From assembly GCA_033064195.1 (NCBI GenBank), contig JARBJD010000143.1, positions 115,774 to 179,773 on the forward strand: a DNA stretch of 64,000 nt. The letters are read 5' to 3'. This DNA is from Blattamonas nauphoetae (taxonomy: Eukaryota; Preaxostyla; Oxymonadida). The translations under genes and the position numbers were made by a program. Shown here one piece after another: positions 46,462 to 58,306 of the stretch; within the stretch, counting starts at the first letter, position 1, and each line of letters begins with the position of its first letter. Under the pieces are notes generated by a model. That model searched no databases and had not been told where the DNA came from. It saw only the letters and a program-made list of their open reading frames with translations.

Positions 46462-47689
46462 GATTCACTTTCCTTTCTCATTCATCAGTCAAGGAAGTTT
46501 TCTCTCAAAATTTCACTCGATCTCCTGTTTTCATTTGCATATTTTCCATGAATATGTCAGGGTTGTTGTCTGGAGACTCGATCGTTGTGACTCGCCCATG
46601 AGGCATAATTTTGATCATTTCGAATTCCTCACTCAACGATTTGTCGGATTTCCTTTCAAAAAAGTATGAAAAGAGTACATTATGTGCTCAAACATCTACT
46701 GAACCGATCTTGTCACAAATCCACACATTTATTCACTCAATCATGGGCCAAATCGAGTCAGTCCTTAAAAGTTGAGTCAGGTGACTGGTGCCCATGCCTA
46801 TGGTACTTATGATTGCGATAGATTCAACGATATCAAATATCTTTCATGGTCATTTCCTTGTGGTTGGAGCATGGACGAAGAATCTCTAAAGTTATATGCC
46901 TACAATACACGAAAAATGAGTGATCGCAAACTTTGGCTCAAATTATCTGAACACACGTCCAGGGGGAGAGAAGTGTTGACTGTTAGAAACAAAATGATGA
47001 ACGATGGAGATCGGGTCAAGGTATTCGGACAATCCCATGTTTTTGCGAAGGATAGGATCTGATCTCCCCCATTGAATGGGAAAACACTCCTTCAAACGAT
47101 CGCCATTCTCTGATCGTTTTCCAATTATATTTCACGTCCTTTGAAGATTTCAAAATCCAACTTGATATAATGAATGAATCACAGATCATAATTCCGAATG
47201 AAGTGAAAAAACTGATTTCTTTCTGAAAGAGGTCTGAAACAGTTCCCTATCAAGACATATTTCCTTTTTTCCTCACTCTTCGATTAAATGCGGCAACGAT
47301 GGAGTGATAGAATGTAATACGAGAAGTGAAGGTTATCTATAGAGTGATGAACGTCAAAAGAAAAACAAAGGGGTTCAGTCTGGGACACCCTGTAAATGAG
47401 GGTCTTCGTTTGATCTGTCCAATTGTGAGAGACGAGTCTGTAATACGGTCAATCAAATCGAAATGACATTGATATTGAAGAGAAAGATGCGATGCAGAGA
47501 TGGTGGACCATATTATGACCATTTCAATGTATGGTGAACATCTCTCTTTCAGACTCTGTTTCTTGAAATGTATGAAGGGAATTGAGCCAAAAAAAGCAAT
47601 GATCTTTCATTTCTCCATTTTTCTCCTGATTTTGATGTTTAGTTTTGTTCTCGATCCTCCTCTCTCTCTTGTTTTCCTTTTCCGATCCG

Positions 47690-48410
47690 TTAAGTGAATG
47701 TTCTCCTTTCCTGCTCGTCCTCTTTCTCGTCTCTGTTCGTTTCGTCCTTCTCCCACCTCTTCCCAATCTTCTCTAACTCCGACTTGTTCGCCTCTGCCTC
47801 TCCCATCTCACACTTCAAGTTCCTTCTCAGAGTCACCCAAATCCTTCGTTGATCTCTCCCTCCCCCCACTCCCTCCACCCGCTCGAGCTCACAAGCCACG
47901 TTGGCACCATTCAAACGCGTCTCCCGCCGCTCGTACCTCTCCACACACACATCAGACATCCCACCACAGCTGACCACCCCACAACCCGCCCTCTCCACTC
48001 CTCCTCTCGTCCGCCAGCCGTTGCTGCGTGCGCACTGACAGCCATGTCGTTGTCTCCACGATCAAGACCTGCAGTTCTCCAACAATCTGAGTGAGCCACA
48101 CAAAAACTCAATAATTAAAGAAAACAGGAAGAACGACAAAGAAACAGAGCAAACAACGAAAATACAACATACACCACAACCCGACACACCCTACTTTCAG
48201 TCACTGCACTCCCCCACATCACGTTCCGATCCGTCGTGATCATCACCAGCGCGACTGTCTCTTCCAACGACCCAGCCAGACGATGCCACACAAAAGACGA
48301 CGCTTCTCTCCCTCCGCCTTCCTTTCTTCCGCCTTCACCGGTCCTTGTCGCTTCTGCTGGCAGCACAAAGACACGCGGCAGTTGAGTTTCAATTCTGGCA
48401 AGATCAACAA
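47690..48410 (-). other. GC-rich gene-like segment inside element A
   Basis: Minus strand. After a CTTTTTTAG acceptor at about 48410 a frame runs V-D-L-A-R-I-E-T-Q-L-P-R-V-F-V-L-P-A, then S-L-E-E-T-V-A-L-V-M-I-T-T-D-R-N, to a GTAGGG donor near 48198. An acceptor near 48089 continues in phase for about 60 codons. The GC-rich, host-like composition contrasts with the flanks. It may be a captured gene fragment; no family recognised. Confidence 0.35.
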
Positions 48411-49083
48411 CTAAAAAGCAAACTGAATTTAGGAAAGAGAGTTTATTGCAGCCGAAAGGGGGAAATTTACGACGATGATGTGGAGATATGTGTGAGAGAG
48501 TGGTTGGAGATCCAAAACTTTGTGTGGTCCATCCTGGATTGAAATGGATTTATGGCTGTTCATCATCTCGTTCTTGTGTTTCATCCTTCATCGTTGGTGC
48601 GATTCGGATAGTATTGACACTGTCTATCTCATATACTTGAATTTCGGTCAGATCTAACAAAATGACCTCTTTCTCGCCATCAATTTACGAATCTGCTTGA
48701 TTTCGCTGCTTTTGACTTCAAAAATGGGCACGAGTGGACTTTCTGGGCCAAAGGTGATCGAGGTGTGTTGTGACATTGTAGTTCATCGAGGCTATTCTCT
48801 CGTAATAAATTGTCGAATATGGATGTGAACACGTTTTTTTTTCAAAATGTTGAGAATACTGTCGAGATCGTCTCAGAGAATGTCACGATCATTCGATCGT
48901 GTTTGATGAGGTCGATCGGCGAACTATATCACTTCATCTTTACGCTTTCTTGATTCATTTCAACTTTATGTCTCGTATTTTCTTACAATTTTTCAAAACA
49001 TAGCGATTGATCATGATGTATCGTGAAGTGACAATCTACTGCAGTTCTCCCTTCAAGACACCAATTTTTGGGAAGTGAACGTG

Positions 49084-49165
49084 CGGCGCGTTTGGCCTAG
49101 CGGTAGCCAACCCCTCTGTCGACTGTTGTGCTCGGGGTTCGACTCCCGCCGAGCACAACTTTTTT
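49084..49165 (+). ncRNA. tRNA-like RNA polymerase III unit (tRNA pseudogene or SINE-like head)
   Basis: It has a good A box (TGGCCTAGCGG, 49093-49103), a perfect B box (GGTTCGACTCC, 49136-49146) and a T6 terminator at 49160-49165. An 8-bp stem GTGCTCGG/CCGAGCAC (49128-49135 with 49149-49156) encloses the B box. The acceptor ends do not pair and the T stem is only 3 bp, so a normal tRNA cannot be folded. It lies just inside the right TIR of element A. Confidence 0.55.
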
Positions 49166-49385
49166 GCCACTACATAGAGTTTTTTGGCCCAGAAAGTCCA
49201 CCCTTGCCCAAAAATGTGTCATTGTGCCCTAGGTGCAAATAAAAGAGTGAAAAATTCCAACAATAACCCAGAAAACGACGGACTGCCTCTAGCAATGCTC
49301 GGACTGCCCCTAGCAAAGTCGGACTGCCCCCAGCACAAAAAACGGACTGCCTCTAGTCATACCGCGGACTGCGCGTAGCAACACC

Positions 49386-49821
49386 CATTTTTTTGGTTGT
49401 TGTCACCAAGCCTGTCGTTGTGGGAATCGTCTCTTCTCTTTCTTCGTCACCATCTTGCATCTCAACAGGCCTTCATCTCGTTCGGGCTCTTCATTGGACT
49501 CCTGTTTCAAGTATGTTGACTGTCTCCTCTTTAATTGTATCGCGTATCCAGCTCTTTGCATGTCGTTTTGCCATCATCTACACATTGGAGCTTGATTTTG
49601 AAAACGACAAGTTTGTTATGGACGTTGGTCCCAACCCTTTTCGAAAAGAACTACCAAAATCATGATTATGTCATTTCATCAGCTAATTCATACTTGTGTC
49701 ACTATCGAGATGAGAAACGCGTTTCTCTGAAGAAAAGCAAAAAATTATCGAGTCTACAACAACATTTAGACAATCACCATCAAACACGTCCCAAAGAAAC
49801 AATAATGTGTCGATCAATTTC
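49386..49821. other. Flank between element A and the giant pseudogene
   Basis: Contains the right copy of the 10-bp target duplication, then short hydrophobic frames. A frame through 49393-49665 is continuous with a hydrophobic frame ending at the left side of element A, but no gene family is recognised. Confidence 0.4.
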
Positions 49822-52800
49822 ATGCAAGAAGACATTGAACAAAGCTTCTTGGAAGCATTTGTCTTTGCTGACGATGCTAACGAACGCTTGAAATCACTCG
49901 AACAACTGACACCAAGCTCTGAGCAATTCCTCTATTATGCGATCCTTCATGAACAACTTCTTTCCCCAAATGTGGAAACTACGATGGAAAGATCATTAAT
50001 GAGAGAGCTCGCAGACTTACGCAATTCCAGACAATCCGCTTATCGTCTTCTCAACTTGCGCCGGAGGCTTATGTCGTTTGATGGTGATTCTGAACAAAAC
50101 AAAAGAAAAACAATTCAATACATCAGAGACGATCTTCTCCAAATGCGCTTTAATCACCAAAGACAATTAATTGGCGGATTTCAACGAGTGCAGAATGGAG
50201 AGCAATTGGCATCAGTCTTAAATCAAGAAAAATTGTCACTCTCCAACTATCTGAAAAACAACACCAATTCACAACCAGAAGAATATCTCTCTCCACTGGG
50301 CAAATTCAAACATTTTCAAATGACTGATACTGACCGTGATGTGGAGCGCATGCTTCATAGCCTCCCCTCAGCCACCCATCCACTCACCATGCCTTTTGTT
50401 CGGCGTGTCTACAACAAACACAAACAATTTGACCAAATTCGGATTCCCCTTACCTTAACCCAAATGGAAGCTCTTCTCGAAGAATTTCCGCAACTCCGTC
50501 AAGACTCTCATTTCGTCACAAAGTATCTTGAGCGACTCGTCCCGACCTCAGAACTTGATATTGATCGAGATTTCGAAGCCCAAGCTGAATATTACACAAA
50601 ACTCTGGTCATTTGCATAGACATTGTCGGTTGGACAGACAGACATCAAACTCGCCCTCATGCACTCGTGTCTCGACTTTGACTGGAAACAACACAACCCA
50701 AACAAGGATCGATTTCATGAATATATCAAGATTCCTCAACAAGGCGTTTCATTCTTTCGGATGGATCCTGTTTTTGGCTTCGGTGGTTCATCTGATGGCC
50801 AGTTCAGCATGGACAGATCAATCGTGTCGAATAATGCCATCCACATCAAGCATAATATGGAACCAATCGTGCCATATCAGCTGATCCACAATTATCTTCT
50901 CCATTTTCTCGGATCGGGAACGAATGTTGAAGAATACAGCTCATATTTGAACAGACGAGAACTGCGGAGTGTGTTCATTGAGGCGAGAGCGCTGAAAGGA
51001 CAACTCGACGGGATTTCGCTCACATCTGACGAGAACCAACAGATAGCTGAATTGCAGGATCGAATTGATCTCAATTTCGTTGATTGGAATAAAACTGTCA
51101 TCGACTCTGACGATCCAATCTCGCTGGAAATCAGCGTGAAGAATGTGAAGAAACTGCAAATGAAAGTGTACGAGATGAACACGCGTCATTATTTCACCAA
51201 AGAAAAGCAACAAATCCCACTCAACATGGATTTGGATGGACTCTCCCCCTCATTCGAACAGGAAATGGATTTCTCGTCCATCGCCCCCATCGTCCAGCAT
51301 GTCGAGAAGCTTCCGTTGGAAGAACTGAATGGACGCTGTGGTGTCTTCATCGTGGATGTCGTGGGAGGGGGACAGACAAGCCGCGCGCTCATCAAGAAAG
51401 GGACTCTGCGCTTCTTGGAACGGCCAACAGTGAACGGACAAGCTTTGCTTGTGCTGAATGAGAAGAACGTGGTTGTCTCGAAAGAGCGAGCGGCTGTTTG
51501 GGTTGATGGAGTGAAATACACGCGGACTGCCGCGGACGATGTGATCGCCGATCTCCAGCCTGACGAAATCCTCATCCCATTCTCAACGCGCAGTGGAAGG
51601 ACCAGCAAACAGATTATTCTCAGCGACACCACGACAGGTCTCTGTGCTCTGAAGAACTTCGATCATCTCTCTGAAAACTACTCGTTTTCCTGCCAAATCT
51701 TTGTGGATCGAGAAGAGCTGATTCAGTTCAAGACAGCTCATGTTCTGCTTCGCCCCAGCCTCCACTGCAACAACACCCCGTCGTCCGTGTCGTTGGTGGA
51801 AAACGTGATTGTGACAGTGAAAGCCACAGACTTGGACGGAATCCCGACGATCAAACAATTTGACGATGTCGTGTTTGTGGACAATGAACTGACATGTCTG
51901 GAAGTGATGATTGGCGACAACCTCGCATCTTTCGCCGTTGAGGTTCAGGGTCGTGTTCGGATCGTGTCTGACCTCAACCGCCCACAAGATGTGTCGGCAT
52001 CTCGGTCCTTCCACGTGAACCAGATCAACTCCTCGTTCGGACTGGTGTGCTGTGAGCTTCAACACTGCTCCGAGCGAGGGTATGTTCTGAAAGTGAACGG
52101 CAAGGCGGGTGAAGCCATTAGCTCGCATGCTGTCGATTTTTCGTTTGATTGGAGAGAATTCTCAATGCAAGGTGTTCTTACAGAGCGCTTGGCGACAGAT
52201 GCCAATGGCGAGATTGTGGTAGGACAATTATCGGAAATTGCTCAATTCTCAGCGACCCTCAACGCTGGGACGAAGAAGAGCACGTTCAAGTTCAGTGTTG
52301 ATTGTGACGAGCAGGGAGGAGGGGAAGATGTTGAGGAAGACAGTCCCGACCAAATCGTGACAGTCGAAGGAGCCGACACCCCAATTGCCCTTCCTGTCCG
52401 AGAATGTGACAGCGACAAGCTGTTCCTGCTGTCCATGACGCGGGACTGGACGCCTCTCACCAACTGTTCACAGTTCTTGACAGTCAAGAACGGGCTGATC
52501 ATCATTTCGGGAAGAGCGCCTGCGGGTGACTACACTCTCTTCAACTGGACATCCGGATCGACCGTCCGTGTCAGCGTCATCCGATCCACGCAGCAGCTGA
52601 GAGGCACGACAGTCATCGGACGGAACAAGATCGGAGTCTGTCGACGAAGTGCCACCGCAATCGAAAGAGTATCACAAACTGAAGACGGAGATGTGAAGAT
52701 TCGTCTGTTGAATCCGACCCCGTCCACGCGTGTTCATGTCTTTCTCAGCTCCTTCCAGCCTGTCTTTGATGCTCAAACGAATTTGGCGCTCTCAAACCGC

Positions 52801-54180
52801 GTTGAAGACAGCATCCAAATCCTCCCGAATTCCATCTCCCAATTCAATTCCAACAAACGACTTGGAACCGAACAGCTGTACGTTCTGAACAGACGAGCGC
52901 AGCCACACAAACTTGGAACAACCCTCGATGTTCCATCGATTCTGATCAATCCTGTTGTGAATGACGAAACCAGACGGAAGGACACGCCGGTGCGGGACAA
53001 AGAACGTTTTAGCGATTCAAGACCAGATGACAGCAGTGCGGGGCAGACTTCGAAAACGATGAAGTCAAGCAAGCGACATGACGGATCAGGCGAGCATGAT
53101 CGATTCAGGACAACCGACGAGGGCACTCTCGATTGGATGAAGACTGCTTCATTAGTCAAACACAACATTCCAGTTCAAGCTGGTCCCCACGCTGAGATTC
53201 TTCTGGCAGGGAAGGACGAACTGGGTGGACGCACTGTGTGTACTGTGATTGTCACTGATGAAGATCGAACACTCTGCCGAAGATTCACCCTCACGCTGCC
53301 TCCTCAGCCATCCGACGCTGACGACACAAACAGGACAGAAGTGCGAATGATGCAGCCGTTTGATGGACTCAAACATTTTGTGGAGACGAACACAGCATCG
53401 CTCATTCTCCCGCAGTCAGCCTTCGACCACTGGCCTCCTCCGACAGCCTCGACTCTTCCGCATCCGTCTTACACAATGATTGGAAAACGATCGATCCAGA
53501 TCGGAGACATGAGTGCCGTCAAACATAGCCAGTTTGCGTCGATACGAGGCCTGTTCCATCTGATGGTCAGTATCTTTGGAGCGGAGAGCAGTTCAACACA
53601 ATTCGCTCGTCTCAAGAAATTCGAAGAACTTTTTGGGCAACTGGGAGGACTCACTGAATCCGAGAAAGTGAAGAGATACTCGCAGATGCCATGCCACGAA
53701 ACAAACCTGTTTTTCTTCCACAAAGCACCAGCTCTGTTTGCATCATCCATTGCTCCCTTGCTAAAGAACAAGAAGGAGAAGCGAATCATCGATTACTTCG
53801 TCACAGGAAGTGCGACCGAGAGCCAGCTCCTCAACCTCATCAAACCGAATGTCTTCGCTGAACTGAATGCTTTGGAACAGATTCTCGTCGTTGAAATGCT
53901 CGTCAGCATCCTCATCGGAACGAAAGATCCCATGAAAACTGAACAAGCACAATCATACGCACTCAATTTCCTCCTCACAGTCAAACATCGAGTGACAAGT
54001 CGCCCAGAAAACAAGGAGCACGATGCCAAACTGTTTGAGATTGCACTGAAAGCGGGTCTCGGTGGAGATGCAGGGTCCACCCCGAAGGACGATCGGTCTC
54101 ACTCGCCTCATGCACCTCCCGATGTTGACGATATCTTGTCCGAATGCTTTGACGAAGATAGAGAGAGTGACGAAGCCCGT

Positions 54181-54852
54181 TTTGGTGCTCCAAGTGGTGG
54201 CTTCGGTCCTCCAAGTCGTGGCTTCGGTCCTACAAGTAGTGGCTTCGGTCCTACAAGTAGTGGCTTCGGTCCTACAAGTGGTGGCTTCGGTCCTACAAGT
54301 AGTGGCTTCGGTCCTACAAGTGGTGGCTTCGGTCCTACAAGTGGTGGCTTCGGTCCTACAAGTGGTGGCTTCGGTCCTACAAGTGGTGGCTTCGGTCCTA
54401 CAAGTAGTGGCTTCGGTCCTACAAGTGGTGGCTTCGGTCCTCCAAGTCGTGGCTTCGGTCCTACAAGTGGTGGCTTCGGTCCTACAAGTAGTGGCTTCGG
54501 TCCTACAAGTGGTGGCTTCGGTCCTCCAAGTCGTGGCTTCGGTCCTACAAGTGGTGGCTTCGGTCCTACAAGTCGTGGCTTCGGTCCTACAAGTGGTGGC
54601 TTCGGTCCTCCAAGTCGTGGCTTCGGTCCTACAAGTGGTGGCTTCGGTCCTACAAGTGGTGGCTTCGGTCCTCCAAGTCGTGGCTTCGGTCCTACAAGTG
54701 GTGGCTTCGGTCCTACAAGTGGTGGCTTCGGTCCTACAAGTAGTGGCTTCGGTCCTACAAGTGGTGGCTTCGGTCCTACAAGTGGTGGCTTCGGTCCTAC
54801 AAGTAGTGGCTTCGGTCCTACAAGTAGTGGCTTCGGTCCTACAAGTGGTGGC
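54181..54852 (+). repeat. 21-bp tandem repeat coding 32 FGPTSGG-type heptads
   Basis: 32 exact-length 21-bp units encode F-G-P-T-S-G-G with variants P-S-R-G, T-S-S-G and T-S-R-G, followed by F-G-Q-Q-G-G-G-F-G-Q. DNA identity between units is very high, so expansion is recent. The array is in frame in the giant pseudogene. Because the period is a multiple of three, all other frames over it are also open, producing long false reading frames on both strands. Confidence 0.95.
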
Positions 54853-55879
54853 TTCGGACAACAAGGTGGCGGATTCGGACAGAACCAAAAAGGTGGCGGA
54901 TTCGGACCGTTTCTCCGGCCAAACTCCATCCCAGAAAAGCGTACACTTGCGACACCATTCTCAGCAACACGTCAAGTGCGACGTTGGACCTCGACATTCT
55001 GCTCCAGATTCCACAGGGTTCGATGCCCGTCAAAGGCGGTTTCTACACAAAGACTCTCCACCGGCGTGTGAGGGAGTACTCGTCAGAGATCTTGAGCTAT
55101 TCGTTCTACTTCCCTGAACCAGGCGAGTTTTCTCATTATCCAGCGCATGTGATGAGAAAAGAACGAATTGTTGCGATTGGAAAAGGGATTGGTCATCGCG
55201 AGGATGAAGAGAATGGAAAGCTCATCGTCGAAGAGGGCACAGACGATCCCACCCAACAAGAGGATCTCAATTGGTTAAGTATAGGCGCAGATCCGATTTT
55301 CGCTACACGCAGATCTAAAAAAAGGGATACGCGCAGATCCAAATGGATACGCGCAGATCCAAAAGGATCGTTGATTGTTTTGTGCTTACCATATCCAATT
55401 CATGTCATTTCACTCTGATTGCTCACAATTCTTTTTTACTCTCACATACTTTTCATAAATCTAATTTTGTAATGTCGTCATTCGAGAATGTTGATCTTAC
55501 CATCACCCGTCTCTCGATTGATGTTACAACTCCAAATCAGAGTCCAATATTACTTAGCTTGGTATGTCATTTTCCCACACTGACCATATTTTTCCCTTTT
55601 CTTGCACATGGATCACGCTTTAGGCTGTTCTGTGTATCCATTTGATTGCCCACCTTTTCCTCTTCATTGTCTGCTCTTATTCTTAAAATATTCACGTACC
55701 TCAACTCTTTGCTCTTTCATTCCTCTGTTCTCGCAGGATCTGCATCTTTCTCTTCATCCTACTCCTCCTCTTCTCTCGAAACCATCTCGATCCTCATCAG
55801 GATCCTCCTCAACGTAACTTGGGTGATATCTGTCTTGAATGATCAACAAGTGATCCAGATGATCAGCAACTTAATGTAA

Positions 55880-58306
55880 ATTTGACAACTTTCCTGATCC
55901 ATCGCGATCCTGCTTCTTCTGATGCCACTCGTCAAAATTTCGTTCTGATGTTGGCGTTTGGTGAGTCTTTTCCGTGAAAATGAAATACCAGCACCGGATA
56001 CGGCTTGGATGAACGATATTTTCGCTTAATTATCCGCCTCCACAACAACAGGCTGTGAAACCGACCCAACCACCAAATTGAGCCCCTTCACCAGTTCCAC
56101 GAGCATCCACTCCTCAAGCACAGAACAATGTTCAGTCAAAAGAGCGAATGGAGGCCGAACGCAGAGTGGAAGAAGCCAAAGCCAGACAAAGAGAGATCTT
56201 ATAGACCCTCCAAAAAACCGGTTTTATTTATGAAACCGGCTAAAATCAAAATAAGACGTTTCATCCACAATTTCGCCAAAATCTCTGAACACGTCACGTA
56301 ATACACCATTTCAAGAAGAACTAGAGATTTTTCAAAAACCAAGAAGTGACGAAAAGAAGGCATTTTCCCCATTATTTGGAAACTTTCTCATGTTTTTTTG
56401 CGATTTTGATGATATTCTCTCTTATCAAACTACTGTTACCATGTTTCTAAGAGTTATTAAAGTACAATTCTTGCATTATATTATGAAAAATGACCTTATA
56501 ATGAATAAAACCGGTTTTGTATATTTTAGCCGGTTTTGTGAAGAAGCTCGTCGCAACTTTTTTAATCAACAGGAACAGGCCCGACGGAACAAAATGACAA
56601 TTGATGCCCAAATGGATGGAAGCAATGCTCCCCTTCGCTTCCCCGTCACAATATTCTCAGCCCTCCCTCGAAGATTATTTCATCAAACCAAAGCAAGCTA
56701 CTTCACCTGCAAAACCTAAAAAGGCTGTTGCAAAGGCAGTTCGAAAGAAATCAGTCTCTCCACGCCCAACATCAGCTCCTTGACCAAGTTCAGCTGCTCC
56801 TGCACCCAAACAGGCTCCACCGAAGAGTGCAGAGAGAAGGTCACTCTCAGCCAGGCGTGTCACTCCCACAGTCGCCGATCGACCAAAGACCGGCTCACCT
56901 CTGTCCGATCGCCCCAAAAGCACCGACCAACAGAAAATGCAGAAATTGGAAGACCAATTTGGGGAGTTGCAGGGAATGCTTCAACGAGCAGCCTCGCCAG
57001 CTCCGTCTCAGCCACGCTCAGCCCGACCGAGGACACCGACCGGCGTGTCAGTACAACAGTCGAAAGAGACAAAACCAGCAACACCGTCAAAACAGGTTTC
57101 GGAGCAGTTGGGAGTGGGAGTGTCGACGATGGTGTTGAGTGACATTGACAGGCAGTTTGAGGAAGAGGAGAGACGGCTCAGGGAACAGAAGGAGGGAAAG
57201 GCGGTGGATTTCAAGATTCAGGCGTCGTCGACGATGATGAATGAGATCGACAGGCAGTTCGAAGAGGAAGAGACACCTCAAGCGGAAGAGAAGCAGCGGC
57301 GACGAGAGGAACAGATGGCAGCCATCGCCGCATCAGTCCTGCCAGCTCGGACGGAAGATGAATAAACTCAAAGTGAACGCCAACGCGAAGAAGGGTCAGC
57401 GGAAGAGCTCAAATTACTTGGAAGATCACGCGATGATGGAAGCAAAGGCCAGCGACGTGAAGAACGGTGCAGACCGCGTTCGGAGGTTGTTGTTGGGAGA
57501 GGACGAGCAGAAGGATTTGGATGAAGGTCCGTGCGGAGTGAAGATTGTGCGGAGAGGGAAGGAATGAATCGAATTAGGCAGCTGCAACAAAAACAAAGTG
57601 GACGACAAGAAACAGCGGGAATACGAAGAGAAACTGCAACAGCTCGAGTTGGAGAAGAAGGCACAGGCAGGCGACAAACCGTGGCTGACGAGAGGAAGTC
57701 GAAAGAGGAGAAAGCGCTGGAAGAAGAGAAGCGGAGGATCGAGCAAGAGATGAAGGACGATGAGGAGGCCGAGCGGTGGAAGGTGGTGAAGGAGGCGCAG
57801 ATGAAGGAGAGGGAGACGCGAGACGCGGAGAGGAAGGCGTTCCAAAGCTGATTGCGAAGAAGAAGAAGAAACAGAATCAGGTCACTCGGTCGGCGACGAG
57901 GAAGATGTTGTGATTCTCGTCGCCCCAAATCGAAAACCAGTCCAGACGACAGAGACTGTGGAGCAGAAGAAGGAGGAAGTGAGCATTGATGTGGAAGTGC
58001 TGGTCTCATCCAAATCGCCACAACGCCCATCCTCAACAAAGAAAACACCAGCTCGTTCGTCTTCAGCCCGCTCAGGCTACTCCAAAGAAGGTCGCAGCTA
58101 CTTCGAAGGAGGGCAGCCCACAAGCAACACACACGCCTCCGAAAATTGGGTCGTCGAAAGGGAAGGTCGAGGCGGGAGAAGCGGAGCGAAAACGTGCAAA
58201 GGTCGTCGCCGTTCGCCAATGTGGAGCGAGGAGAGTGATAACTCATCCAACTGTAAACGACCAGATAATGGCAATTTTGGTTCATCTATGTTCAATCAAT
58301 CATGAC
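55880..58306 (+). pseudogene. Decayed coiled-coil gene carried by element B
   Basis: Plus-strand coding traces in shifting frames: Q-S-K-E-R-M-E-A-E-R-R-V-E-E-A-K near 56140, E-E-A-R-R-N-F-F near 56540, and a P/S/K-rich part (K-P-K-Q-A-T-S-P-A-K-P) near 56690. Two copies of D-R-Q-F-E-E-E-E lie at about 57150 and 57250, and long E/K/R coiled-coil stretches at 57540-57850. Several stops and frameshifts interrupt it, and a 330-bp insertion sits at 56205-56535. GC content and composition are host-like. Probably a cytoskeletal-type coiled-coil protein fragment; family not identified. Confidence 0.6.
56205..56535. mobile_element. Small AT-rich insertion with AAACCGG-rich ends
   Basis: About 330 bp of AT-rich DNA interrupts the coiled-coil frame. 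AAAACCGGTTTTAT and AAACCGGCTAAAAT occur at both ends in opposite orientation, though in a different order. No target duplication was found. Confidence 0.45.

Larger units (their letters stand above)
42712..46800. mobile_element. 4089-bp hAT-like element nested in the mariner-like element
   Basis: Imperfect 18-bp TIRs (TAGGCATGGGCAACAGTC; the other end has C for A at one site) lie inside an 8-bp direct repeat TGGTACTT (42704-42711, 46801-46808). The 8-bp duplication and a terminus containing CATGGGCA both fit the hAT superfamily. Subterminal GAGTCAGT-type repeats are present at both ends, and further end-like copies of CATGGGC occur at 43060 and 46743. No transposase was recognised. The interior instead carries two host-type gene segments. 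Confidence 0.85.
42244..47392. mobile_element. 5149-bp mariner-like element, TA target site, 149-bp TIRs
   Basis: TIRs 42244-42392 and 47244-47392 begin CAGGGTGTCCCAGACTGAA and differ at only two positions. TA flanks both ends. CAGGGTGTCCC is a typical Tc1/mariner terminus. Removal of the nested hAT-like element leaves about 1060 bp, too short and too open-frame-poor for a transposase, so it is probably a non-autonomous derivative. Confidence 0.85.
41126..49385. mobile_element. 8260-bp MULE-like element with 165-bp terminal inverted repeats (element A)
   Basis: Left TIR 41126-41291 and right TIR 49221-49385 are nearly identical. Each contains five direct copies of a CTAGRGGCAGTCCG-like box after the outer GCTACGCGCAGTCCGCG. 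The direct repeat CATTTTTTTG flanks it (41116-41125, 49386-49395), a 10-bp target duplication like that of Mutator-type elements (9-11 bp). No transposase was recognised. It holds two nested TA-flanked elements, a hAT-like element, gene-like cargo and a pol III-type unit. Insertion lies 24 bp downstream of the end of SPRY copy F. Confidence 0.82.

Noticed and set aside
49084-49165. Functional tRNA gene
   Set aside because: The acceptor arms do not pair and the T stem is only 3 bp.
41103-49480. Element A interrupting the SPRY F coding region
   Set aside because: F's frame ends at 41102 and the insertion begins at 41126, so it lies downstream.
50617-50619. TAG read as glutamine (altered code, as in some oxymonads)
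   Set aside because: Other genes here end naturally at TAA, TAG or TGA, for example TAA at 11633 and 60388. The gene also carries three other lesions, so a nonsense mutation is simpler.
53953-54929. Long antisense open frames of about 270-310 codons over the heptad array
   Set aside because: They are products of the 21-bp period, which keeps every frame open; they have no start context or domain.
54062-55117. 351-codon plus-strand frame in another phase over the same array
   Set aside because: Same cause; the F-G-P-T-S-G-G phase is continuous with clear coding sequence upstream.
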